A DNA stretch of 5,189 nt from Bdellovibrio sp. CG10_big_fil_rev_8_21_14_0_10_47_8 (GCA_002773975.1 PEZR01000053.1:1-5189); one strand, 5' to 3'. Positions 1-5,189 are shown, numbered from the stretch's first letter. Program-made: numbers and translations. The notes: a model not told the origin generated them from the sequence alone.

Positions 1-315
1 GCCGGGCGCACGCATGGAGAAAATCATTTTGAAACCATTGCGGAAAAGCATAAAGTCCGCGTGGGTTTTTGCAATGCCATAGATCTTGATTCTTCCCAAA
101 GGCGAAGCCTTCAGTTCGTTAAAGGCACTGGCGGCTTCAATAAACTCATTTTTCAATTGCTGAAGGTAACGAAGAGTTTCATTGGTCAGAAACTTGCTGT
201 CATCGCTGCCGGTCCCCATATCGACCAGGCCGGTTTCTTCCATTTGTTCTTCGGTTTTAACAAGATCCCGAATCCATCCGATGCGATCTTGAAGCGGGTC
301 GTTGACTTTATCCAT
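1..315 (-). CDS. Conserved-looking hypothetical protein, N-terminal 105 residues (3' end beyond the window)
   Basis: An open frame starts at the ATG at 315-313 and runs off the left edge, giving 105 residues with no stop. The start is supported by AGGAGG on the minus strand (329-324), 8 bases before the ATG. The protein starts MDKVNDPLQDRIGWIRDLVK and has no signal peptide or membrane segment in the visible part, so it is probably cytoplasmic. An acidic first third (residues 20-42, with a Gly/Asp/Ser linker near 34-40) is followed by a probable helix at 45-68 (LRYLQQLKNEFIEAASAFNEL). After that comes a mixed segment with HADFMLFRNGFKMIFSMR around residues 85-102. I do not recognise the family and assign no function. 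It lies 88 bases downstream of the large minus-strand gene with no terminator visible between them, so co-transcription is possible. The reality of the gene is well supported by the Shine-Dalgarno sequence and the sensible protein composition. Confidence 0.8.
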   Translation of the reverse strand, partial: MDKVNDPLQDRIGWIRDLVKTEEQMEETGLVDMGTGSDDSKFLTNETLRYLQQLKNEFIEAASAFNELKASPLGRIKIYGIAKTHADFMLFRNGFKMIFSMRAPG

Positions 316-323
316 GAGGGTGC

Positions 324-329
324 CCTCCT
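324..329 (-). promoter_or_regulatory. Strong Shine-Dalgarno for the hypothetical gene at the left edge
   Basis: The minus strand reads AAGGAGGGCACCCTCATG. AGGAGG is a consensus Shine-Dalgarno placed 8 bases before the ATG at 315, and it fixes that start codon. Confidence 0.8.
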
Positions 330-335
330 TTATTA

Positions 336-364
336 AGTCTTTCGGCCAGCTACTTGCTTGTCAA
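336..364 (-). promoter_or_regulatory. Weak candidate promoter upstream of the left-edge gene
   Basis: On the minus strand a perfect -35 hexamer TTGACA (364-359) is followed 17 bases later by AAGACT (341-336), which matches only three of six -10 positions. Transcription would start near 329, almost on the Shine-Dalgarno, leaving a very short leader. The -35 match is good but the rest is poor, so the gene may instead be read through from the large upstream gene. Confidence 0.22.
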
Positions 365-403
365 CTACCAGCATCATTCCATGCACAACGCGCCGCTCGG
401 AAT

Positions 404-3370
404 TTACTGAACCTGAAATCCAAGGGCGTATTGTCGCCCATTTTGATACCGCGCATCCAGCGGCCAATAGTAACCGGCGAAAAAGGTGATCGGAAACTGA
501 TATCCCAAGGTCAAATCAAACTTAAGCTCAGCGCCAGCACTCCAGAAACTTTTGTTGCCCTCGATCTTTTCAAAAACCTTATGGTCTGAATTGTAAACAG
601 AACCATCAATGTTCAAGCCATCAGCGATCAAGCTGCCATAAACTTTTTTAACAAAAATCGGAGTCGTGCCCGCATCACCGTTGGGGTACAGGATTGGGAA
701 TCGATATTCAAAGGTATAATTGGCGAGACTTTTCCCCAAGAACTGACCGTTCAGATATCCACGCATGATATAGAAGGGCGAGGGCGTGTTGGCAAAGGGA
801 GTATAGCCGATGGTAAAAGCATTGTTGGCAGAGCTAACATCTTCGTCGATGAATTGTCCTTGGGCCCTTAAAAAGATCACGTGATGGCGGGGGAGCCATC
901 TGGAAAAATATTTCTGCATCGACAGCTGATAGAGATGAAAGTCCTCAATTTGAGCGCTGTCCCCAGGAAGATACCGAATCACCCGGGCCGAGGCCGATTG
1001 ACCAGATTCAGGAGAGATCTGTGCTCCGGACATCGAAAAATCTTGGTAATTCAAAAGCAAAGCGGGTCCGCCCTGCTCGCGGCGAGTGTTGGTGTATGTT
1101 CTAGCTGACCAAACCCAGCCAAGTCCTGCATAAAAATCTGTTGATACAGGAAGAACCTGCCAAGAGGCATCGAGAGAGTAGAACTGTTCGCGAAACTCAG
1201 TACCAGAGTTGACGACATTTGTGCGGTAATCCAAACCCAATGCGCGAATCTGGGCGGCGGTTGAGTTGTTCAAGTAAGCGCCGTTGAAGCTGGTTTCTTG
1301 AATGCTGTCATCATAGTTGGCCTGCAAGCTATAAAGATGTTTTCCCAAGGGATCAGAGCCTGATGTGGCGGCTCCAAACTGAGAGCTATTACCATCCGAT
1401 GAAACGCCGGGAAGCCAATATTGAGGCCACATATAGGACCATGGAGAATAATCCTCGGCTTCAGGTTTTTGGGTGACGGGAACCTCTCGAAATTGGGCCG
1501 GATAACGATCGGCAAAGAGACCCTCGACAGCAGGCAAAGATTTGGGCAAGGTTTGCCATTGGTTCTTGTCCACCCTGCGGATTTGAAAGCCTTGGGTTGA
1601 GAGCTCGCTGACATAAAACTCATTGCGTGCAGAATCAAAGGCCGAGGTCGTCACCATCGTGCCTGAGTGAGAAATCGGCATTGCAGATTTTAAACTCGCA
1701 TCGGCCAAATAGACATTGCCTGTGCCGTTGAGTGTTGAGGTGAAGGTCAGCCCCAGGCTTGTCATGTTGGGAAATCGAGCGTCTGGAAAGGAGCCAAGAA
1801 CCATGTCCAATTTTTGCGTCGTCAGATTCCAGCGATAGAGTTTTTCCTCATTTTTTTCTCGAAGGGAAAAGAGCACTTCATTTTCATTGAAAAAAGTGGG
1901 CCACGAGATTCGCCCCTGCAAGCCCGGCGAATAAACCACCGAGGCCTTTTTTTCGGTCAAATTGTAAATGCCGAGGTGGGTTTGACCCGCATCCAGCTTA
2001 ACATAAGCCACCAGTCCACCCGACGGAGAGACCGAGGCCTCTCGGGCCCGCTCGCCGTGGGTGAGGCGCTCCACTTTTCGTGTTTTCAAATCATAGAAAT
2101 AGAGATCAGAGGTGTCGTGAAATCGATTGAGCTCATCGAGTTTATCAAAAATAAAACGGTGGGAGTCAGGGAACCAAGCTAATCTCTGAATAGTTCCCCC
2201 AGGTGGGCCGTCTTCGGTGGCGCCGCTATCATCAACGCCAGTGAAGGGGCGGGGATTGAGTGCGCCGAGGCCTTCGTCGATTTTTTGATCAATTTCCCCG
2301 ATTGTCTGACGGCCCTCAAAAGGAACCTGCAATGACGGTCTTTGCAATATGATAACGGCTCGTTTAAGAGCATCGCCTTTCGAGAGAAGGATCATCTTTT
2401 TCCCGTCAGGGCTGATACTGGGGTAATAGTTCTCCATGCCTTCGTCGATTTTCAAAGTCGGACCTTGAATCAAAGGTGTTTTTTTAAGCTGGGTCAGTTG
2501 GTGCGCAGTTCTTTTTTCAAGAGTTCCCATCATTTGATCAAAAAGCTCTTGGTAGGTGCCGTCGGTTTGATCCCTCATTGGAGCCTCAATAAAAAAGGGC
2601 ACGCGACCGCCATAACGCCAATGCAACTCGCGAATCTGTTTCTGTCCATAGTTGGCGATCAACTCGCTCCACATCAAAGATCCAAACAAATAGGGTCGAG
2701 CCCCCTGGGGCCAAGTGTAGATCGAAGTTTCATTGATTTGACCCAATTTGATCGATTCAAAGTCATCGTCGATGGCATAAGCTCTGAGCGAAGCATCTTG
2801 ATAGGGTGATCGCAGTCGGCCTTTGGGGCTGTTGCGGGTCTCCATATCGACGGCGATGCCTTCCAGCCACCATCGCGGCAATAAAATATTGGGTGTGATC
2901 ACATTGCCGAATACGGCATGGAGGGCCGCCATCCAGCCTCTTCGAGGTTCAAAAGATAAAATATGGGTGTATTCGTGCATCGTTAGCTCGCGTGCCCAAT
3001 CACCATAATCACTGATGGTTTCATGAGGGCCTGGTAGCACCGGAAAAACCATAATCAGTTGTTGCGGAATCGGAGTTGCGTAACCATTGGTCATATCTGT
3101 GCGATCATTCAAAACAACCGTTGTCCGTTCTGGGAAAAATTCGAAGTAGTTTTTGAGGAAAGAAAGGTTGTCTTCCAGGCGATCAGCGTAAAGATTTGCC
3201 AAATCCTGATGTTTCGCATCATAGATCAGGTCAAAGTGGGGAAGAGACATTGTTTTCCACTCGATATCTGGGTCGACTTGCCCCCAGCTTGAGAGGGAAA
3301 TGAAGTTTGTGAAAAAGAGAAGAGCAAGAGTTAAAAATAGTCTTTGGTGGAGGCATTTGAAGTATTTCAT
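404..3370 (-). CDS. Exported fusion protein: HExxH metallopeptidase-like domain, TolB-like beta-propeller, Omp85-like outer-membrane barrel
   Basis: This is a 988-residue protein. The frame is open further upstream to 3550, but that extension lies inside pal on the other strand. The ATG at 3370 is directly followed by a signal peptide (basic KCLHQR, hydrophobic residues 11-25, likely cleavage after SSWG near residue 30). Residues 40-290 resemble gluzincin peptidases of the peptidase-MA type. HEYTH is at 132-136, and the downstream WWLEGIA (167-173) offers Glu170 as third zinc ligand. Residues about 305-600 hold PD40/TolB-like propeller repeats (YPSISPDGKKMILLS at 316-330, FPDSHRFIFD at 400-409, ASVSPSGGLVAYV at 445-457). 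A Pro/Trp-rich linker (641-655) leads to a predicted barrel at about 677-988, with alternating strands and an MRGYLNGQF motif (869-877) reminiscent of the L6 RGF motif of BamA-like proteins. The inferred location is the outer membrane. The substrate is unknown. No clear Shine-Dalgarno precedes the start. Annotation pipelines may call such proteins TolB or BamA/TamA-like, but it is neither canonical protein. Confidence 0.88.
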   Translation of the reverse strand: MKYFKCLHQRLFLTLALLFFTNFISLSSWGQVDPDIEWKTMSLPHFDLIYDAKHQDLANLYADRLEDNLSFLKNYFEFFPERTTVVLNDRTDMTNGYATPIPQQLIMVFPVLPGPHETISDYGDWARELTMHEYTHILSFEPRRGWMAALHAVFGNVITPNILLPRWWLEGIAVDMETRNSPKGRLRSPYQDASLRAYAIDDDFESIKLGQINETSIYTWPQGARPYLFGSLMWSELIANYGQKQIRELHWRYGGRVPFFIEAPMRDQTDGTYQELFDQMMGTLEKRTAHQLTQLKKTPLIQGPTLKIDEGMENYYPSISPDGKKMILLSKGDALKRAVIILQRPSLQVPFEGRQTIGEIDQKIDEGLGALNPRPFTGVDDSGATEDGPPGGTIQRLAWFPDSHRFIFDKLDELNRFHDTSDLYFYDLKTRKVERLTHGERAREASVSPSGGLVAYVKLDAGQTHLGIYNLTEKKASVVYSPGLQGRISWPTFFNENEVLFSLREKNEEKLYRWNLTTQKLDMVLGSFPDARFPNMTSLGLTFTSTLNGTGNVYLADASLKSAMPISHSGTMVTTSAFDSARNEFYVSELSTQGFQIRRVDKNQWQTLPKSLPAVEGLFADRYPAQFREVPVTQKPEAEDYSPWSYMWPQYWLPGVSSDGNSSQFGAATSGSDPLGKHLYSLQANYDDSIQETSFNGAYLNNSTAAQIRALGLDYRTNVVNSGTEFREQFYSLDASWQVLPVSTDFYAGLGWVWSARTYTNTRREQGGPALLLNYQDFSMSGAQISPESGQSASARVIRYLPGDSAQIEDFHLYQLSMQKYFSRWLPRHHVIFLRAQGQFIDEDVSSANNAFTIGYTPFANTPSPFYIMRGYLNGQFLGKSLANYTFEYRFPILYPNGDAGTTPIFVKKVYGSLIADGLNIDGSVYNSDHKVFEKIEGNKSFWSAGAELKFDLTLGYQFPITFFAGYYWPLDARYQNGRQYALGFQVQ
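2270..2284. repeat. 15-base exact direct repeat, copy 1
   Basis: GCCTTCGTCGATTTT occurs here and again at 2438-2452, 168 bases apart and in the same reading frame of the minus-strand gene. Each copy encodes Lys-Ile-Asp-Glu-Gly (residues 363-367 here, 307-311 in the other copy). The 56-residue spacing is compatible with a duplicated propeller segment, or it may be chance. Confidence 0.6.
2438..2452. repeat. 15-base exact direct repeat, copy 2
   Basis: This is the second copy of GCCTTCGTCGATTTT. It encodes Lys-Ile-Asp-Glu-Gly just before the first recognisable propeller repeat (YPSISPDG) of the large exported protein. Confidence 0.6.
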
Positions 3371-3377
3371 GAGGCCA

Positions 3378-3406
3378 ATTGCAGCATGACTGACAAGATT
3401 TGACAA
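3378..3406 (-). promoter_or_regulatory. Candidate promoter for the large exported protein
   Basis: On the minus strand TTGTCA (3406-3401, five of six to consensus) is followed by a 17-base spacer and TGCAAT (3383-3378, four of six). The predicted transcription start is about 3371, directly next to the ATG at 3370, which would give a leaderless or nearly leaderless message. This fits the absence of a Shine-Dalgarno before that ATG. It overlaps the pal promoter head-on. Confidence 0.35.
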
Positions 3407-3408
3407 AT
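3398..3408. repeat. 11-base palindrome ATTTGACAAAT covering both -35 boxes
   Basis: ATTTG and CAAAT are perfect inverted half-sites around a central A. The palindrome contains TTGACA on the plus strand and TTGTCA on the minus strand, so it covers the -35 elements of both divergent promoter candidates. A further TGACAA lies at 3391-3396, in direct repeat with TGACAA at 3401-3406 at a 10-base pitch, about one helical turn. It could be an operator or simply a symmetric -35 element. Confidence 0.45.
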
Positions 3409-3428
3409 ACCGATGTGCAGCTAACAAT
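3400..3428 (+). promoter_or_regulatory. Sigma70-type promoter for pal
   Basis: A perfect -35 TTGACA (3400-3405), a 17-base spacer and a -10 AACAAT (3423-3428, four of six including the conserved second A and final T) precede pal. Transcription would start near 3435 and leave a leader of about 24 bases containing the strong Shine-Dalgarno. This indicates that pal starts its own operon here and is not the tail of a tolQRAB transcript. Confidence 0.6.
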
Positions 3429-3443
3429 CTGGGTTTGAAACTG

Positions 3444-3450
3444 AAGGAGG
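3444..3450 (+). promoter_or_regulatory. Strong Shine-Dalgarno that selects the GTG start of pal
   Basis: AAGGAGG lies 8 bases before GTG at 3459. An in-frame TTG at 3435 lies upstream of this site and would put the ribosome binding site inside the gene, so GTG at 3459 is the preferred start. Confidence 0.85.
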
Positions 3451-3458
3451 ATAACAAC

Positions 3459-3983
3459 GTGGTAAACGCAATTCGAAAAATTTCTGGTGGAATGGTGACG
3501 GCAACATTGACGGCAATGTTGGTCTTGGCTTTGGGTGCTTGTAGCAGCAAGAAAAAAGCAGAAGATCAAAATGCAGACGGTTCAGCCCCTCAGTTGGAGT
3601 CTACTCCAATGAATTTTGATGTGGCTGGCAGTGATAGCGGCAAAATTGAAGGTTTAAGCACCATCAATTTTGACTATGACAAAGCAGCCCTGACCAGCGA
3701 AGCAAAACAAAAAATCAAAGGCAACGTAGCTTGGATGAAGAGCCATGCTGGTTCTAAAATCCAAATCGAGGGACATTGTGATGCTCGTGGTTCTATCGAG
3801 TACAATTTGTCTTTGGGTGAGCGACGAGCTCAGTCTGTAAAAACATACATGGTCGGCCTTGGTATTTCTGCGGCTCGATTGTCTGTGATCAGCTATGGAA
3901 AAGAAAAACCACTGTCGAACGGTGACACTGAAGCGGACTATGCGACAAATCGCCGCGCGAACTTTGTTCCACTCGGAAACTAG
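3459..3983 (+). CDS. pal: Peptidoglycan-associated outer-membrane lipoprotein Pal
   Basis: Pal anchors the outer membrane to peptidoglycan and partners with TolB in the Tol-Pal system. The product has 174 residues, about the usual Pal length. A lipoprotein signal ends in lipobox LGAC with Cys28, and Ser at +2 fits outer-membrane sorting. A Lys/Asp/Ser-rich linker (31-62) leads into an OmpA-like domain (about 66-172). Clear family signatures are INFDYDKAAL (69-78), IEGHCDARGSIEYN (103-116) and LSLGERRAQSVKTYM (117-131). SYGKEKP (135-141) and NRRANF (164-169) follow. Asp108 and one of the arginines in ERRA correspond to the meso-diaminopimelate-binding residues of the family. The start is the GTG at 3459, chosen by the AAGGAGG upstream. 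It is transcribed from its own promoter, divergent from the large propeller/barrel protein, and leads an operon with three overlapping genes downstream. Confidence 0.97.
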   Translation: MVNAIRKISGGMVTATLTAMLVLALGACSSKKKAEDQNADGSAPQLESTPMNFDVAGSDSGKIEGLSTINFDYDKAALTSEAKQKIKGNVAWMKSHAGSKIQIEGHCDARGSIEYNLSLGERRAQSVKTYMVGLGISAARLSVISYGKEKPLSNGDTEADYATNRRANFVPLGN

Positions 3984-4296
3984 ATCCTTCTTTATCCGGC
4001 GCTTAGTCTGCGCCGGAATCGGACTGGGGCTGTTGGCTTGTGCGAGCACCCCTGCTCCGGCGGACGAATATGCTCTTGCTAGGGCTGCGATAGATGCGGC
4101 TCGGGTTGTTGAGTCGGCCCGTTATTCTCCCGGCTTTTGGCATCAGGCCGAGGAATCTTATAAAAAGGCTCAAGCTTTTTTTAAAAATGAACAGTTCTCA
4201 GATGCTAAAAGTGAATTTATAAAGGCCAGAACGGCGGCAGAAAAGGCTGAAAACTCAGCTCGTCTGTTGCGGTTTCGCAGCGGAGAGGTTCTTTAA
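3940..4296 (+). CDS. Small DUF4398-type lipoprotein between pal and cpoB
   Basis: This is a 118-residue protein with a lipoprotein signal: basic FIRR, a hydrophobic stretch, and lipobox LLAC with Cys34. The mature part (about 43-112) is a helical, Ala-rich hairpin. Its pattern ARAAIDAARVVESARYSPGF, then HQAEESYKKAQAFF and a further A-rich helix, is characteristic of DUF4398 envelope proteins. The family's biochemical role is not established. Its position suggests a partner of Pal and CpoB at the outer membrane or peptidoglycan. The start is uncertain. ATG at 3940 overlaps pal by 44 bases with only a weak upstream GAAGCGG; TTG at 3964 and ATG at 3895 are alternatives. No in-frame start lies between the pal stop and the hydrophobic core, so overlap with pal is required, which points to translational coupling. 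A strong hairpin lies in its signal-peptide codons. Its stop overlaps the next ATG by one base. Confidence 0.85.
   Translation: MRQIAARTLFHSETRSFFIRRLVCAGIGLGLLACASTPAPADEYALARAAIDAARVVESARYSPGFWHQAEESYKKAQAFFKNEQFSDAKSEFIKARTAAEKAENSARLLRFRSGEVL
3995..4017 (+). other. Perfect GC-rich hairpin just after the pal stop, inside the next gene
   Basis: TCCGGCGC (3995-4002), a 7-base loop TTAGTCT, and GCGCCGGA (4010-4017) form an uninterrupted 8-bp stem with seven G-C pairs. It begins 11 bases after the pal stop codon. No T-run follows, so it is not a standard intrinsic terminator. It could be a partial attenuator, a 3' stabiliser for pal message, or a processing site, with effects on the downstream genes. 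Confidence 0.6.
4282..4288 (+). promoter_or_regulatory. Shine-Dalgarno for cpoB within the preceding gene
   Basis: GGAGAGG ends 7 bases before the ATG at 4296. It is embedded in the last codons of the DUF4398 lipoprotein gene and supports both the start and coupling. Confidence 0.7.
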
Positions 4297-4967
4297 TGAA
4301 AGCAAAGTTGTGTTTATTGATTTCCGTTTTCTATTTGACCGCTTGTGAAGGCATGTTGATGACCCGAAGTCAGGTTCAAGAGGCTGAGAACAAAAAACAG
4401 ATGCAAGATCAAGTGTCCACTTTGCAAAAAACCAATGCAGATACCGGTACTCGATTTGCGGATATCGAAGCAGATCTGCGCGACCTTCATGGCCGGGTGG
4501 ATGTGGTGGAAAATCGGATAAATCAGTCGGCTCAAGAAAGAGAGCAGCAACGAGCTGGAAACGATATGGCCAGCATCGACCAGGCTCGAAAAGTTCAAGT
4601 TTTACAGGACGAGGTTGGAAAACTTCATGATCAAATTGCTATTCTCACAGCAGAGATCAACAACCTGCGAGCCAACAGTGCGGATTCCGGTTCAGACCGA
4701 AGCAACAAAAAAGATCCTTTTGATATTTCCGAGGAGCTTTTTGCCAAGAAAGAATGGAAAAAAGCGATTGTCAGCTATCAGAGGTTTCGAGATGCAAATC
4801 CCCGACATCGAAAATTTGCAGAGGCCACTTATAAAATTGGCGTTTGTTTTCAAGAGCTAGGTCTTAAGGACGAAGCTAAAACTTTCTTTGATGAAGTAGT
4901 TGCCAAATTTCCCAATTCCAACGAAGCCAAAAGAGCCAGGACCCGCTTGAAAAGTCTGAAAAAGTGA
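4296..4967 (+). CDS. cpoB: CpoB/YbgF-like Tol-Pal accessory protein, lipoprotein form
   Basis: CpoB (YbgF) is the periplasmic TPR protein encoded next to pal. In E. coli it links Tol-Pal function with peptidoglycan synthesis during constriction. This product has 223 residues, compared with about 260 for the E. coli protein. It has a short signal ending in lipobox LTAC with Cys17, so it is predicted to be a lipoprotein, whereas E. coli CpoB is soluble. Residues about 25-125 are heptad-rich coiled coil (QVSTLQKTNAD, IEADLRDLHGRVDVVENRI, VLQDEVGKLHDQIAILTAEINNL), the family's trimerisation region. A polar linker (127-141) leads to TPR helices at about 143-221: FDISEELFAKKEWKKAIVSY, then ATYKIGVCFQELG, then FFDEVVAKFPNSNEAKRA and final RLKSL. 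Only about two TPR units are visible; the usual family has about three. The start is the ATG at 4296, with GGAGAGG upstream. It overlaps the previous stop by one base and tsaD by four. Confidence 0.92.
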   Translation: MKAKLCLLISVFYLTACEGMLMTRSQVQEAENKKQMQDQVSTLQKTNADTGTRFADIEADLRDLHGRVDVVENRINQSAQEREQQRAGNDMASIDQARKVQVLQDEVGKLHDQIAILTAEINNLRANSADSGSDRSNKKDPFDISEELFAKKEWKKAIVSYQRFRDANPRHRKFAEATYKIGVCFQELGLKDEAKTFFDEVVAKFPNSNEAKRARTRLKSLKK

Positions 4968-5189
4968 TCGAACTTTGTTTAGCTATCGAAACCAGCTGTG
5001 ATGATACCTCTGTGGCCTTGGTCGCGGGGGACGGCGAAGTTCGTGGGCTGATTTCTGCAAACCAAGATTTGGCCCATGAACCCTTTGGCGGAATCGTTCC
5101 TGAGATTGCCTGTCGCAACCATTCTGTTCATTTGTTGCCGCTGATCCAAGAGCTTTTTCAAAAGGCCCAGGTTGATTGGTCAGAAGTTC
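4964..5189 (+). CDS. tsaD: tRNA N6-threonylcarbamoyladenosine synthase subunit TsaD, N-terminal 75 residues (cut by the window end)
   Basis: TsaD transfers the threonylcarbamoyl group from TC-AMP to A37 of ANN-decoding tRNAs, working with TsaB and TsaE in bacteria. The visible N-terminus starts VIELCLAIETSCDDTSVALV, the hallmark ETSCD(E/D)TS segment of the ASKHA fold. It continues with FGGIVPEIACRNHSVHLLPL (residues 41-60), matching the family's GG(I/V)VPE-A-R-H block. The metal-ligand histidines found about 110 residues into the family lie beyond the edge. The start is the GTG at 4964, which overlaps the cpoB stop as GTGA (4 bases), and the family's N-terminal sequence begins only a few codons later. 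No strong Shine-Dalgarno is visible, which suggests translation coupled to cpoB. Nothing in this part looks truncated or frameshifted. Confidence 0.95.
   Translation, partial: MIELCLAIETSCDDTSVALVAGDGEVRGLISANQDLAHEPFGGIVPEIACRNHSVHLLPLIQELFQKAQVDWSEV

Noticed and set aside
61..336. Plus-strand frame at the left edge
   Set aside because: It is antisense to the minus-strand gene that has a consensus Shine-Dalgarno at 324-329.
371..384. GCAT-6-ATGC inverted repeat between the large gene and the left-edge gene
   Set aside because: A 4-bp stem without a T-run on either strand is too weak to call a terminator.
1814..2182. 122-codon plus-strand frame within the large gene
   Set aside because: It is antisense to the propeller coding region, has no domain pattern and no ribosome binding site, and is a shadow frame.
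2342..2809. 155-codon plus-strand frame within the large gene
   Set aside because: It lies opposite a well-supported peptidase/propeller region. The composition is not protein-like and no start signal was seen.
3435..3458. TTG start 8 codons upstream of the pal GTG
   Set aside because: Starting there would translate through the AAGGAGG that is ideally placed for the GTG at 3459, and it would lengthen the signal peptide with charged residues.
3371..3550. 60-residue N-terminal extension of the large minus-strand frame
   Set aside because: It lies antisense inside pal and across the promoter region, and it would put the obvious signal peptide at residue 61. The ATG at 3370 fits far better.
3995..4017. 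Intrinsic terminator call for the hairpin after pal
   Set aside because: The stem is strong but no T-run follows it on the plus strand, and it lies inside a coding gene of the same operon, so it is listed as a hairpin only.
3654..4049. 131-codon minus-strand frame antisense to pal and the small lipoprotein
   Set aside because: It is fully opposite confident coding sequence, with no motif or Shine-Dalgarno.

Overview
The window looks like chromosomal DNA from a Gram-negative bacterium with a Tol-Pal envelope system. The lipoprotein gene order, the TsaD sequence and the very large propeller/barrel protein suggest a Bdellovibrionota- or deltaproteobacteria-like organism. That placement is inferred from protein style only. 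There is no rRNA, tRNA, CRISPR array or insertion sequence, and gene density is high. No gene-free stretch exceeds about 90 bases.

Left half, minus strand. The 5' part of an unrecognised cytoplasmic-looking protein runs off the left edge (315 to 1) and has a strong Shine-Dalgarno sequence. Upstream of it on the same strand, after an 88-base gap, is a 988-residue exported protein (3370 to 404). It combines a signal peptide, an HExxH metallopeptidase-like domain, a TolB-like beta-propeller and a C-terminal Omp85-like outer-membrane barrel.

The intergenic region at 3371-3458 is divergent. It carries a good sigma70-type promoter for pal on the plus strand and a weaker candidate on the minus strand for the large protein. 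Both candidate -35 boxes lie on the same small palindrome.

Right half, plus strand. A tightly packed operon runs pal (GTG start), then a small DUF4398-type lipoprotein whose start overlaps the pal end, then a short lipoprotein form of CpoB/YbgF, then tsaD, cut by the right edge. The last three junctions overlap by 44, 1 and 4 bases, which implies translational coupling. A perfect GC-rich hairpin sits 11 bases after the pal stop codon, inside the next gene, and may lower expression of the downstream genes relative to pal.

Working picture: pal, the DUF4398 lipoprotein and cpoB would form an outer-membrane/peptidoglycan tethering module, and tsaD would make the universal tRNA modification t6A. 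The divergent large protein is an outer-membrane candidate with its own propeller, which is notable because Pal's usual partner TolB is also a propeller protein. tolQ, tolR, tolA and a canonical tolB are not in the window.
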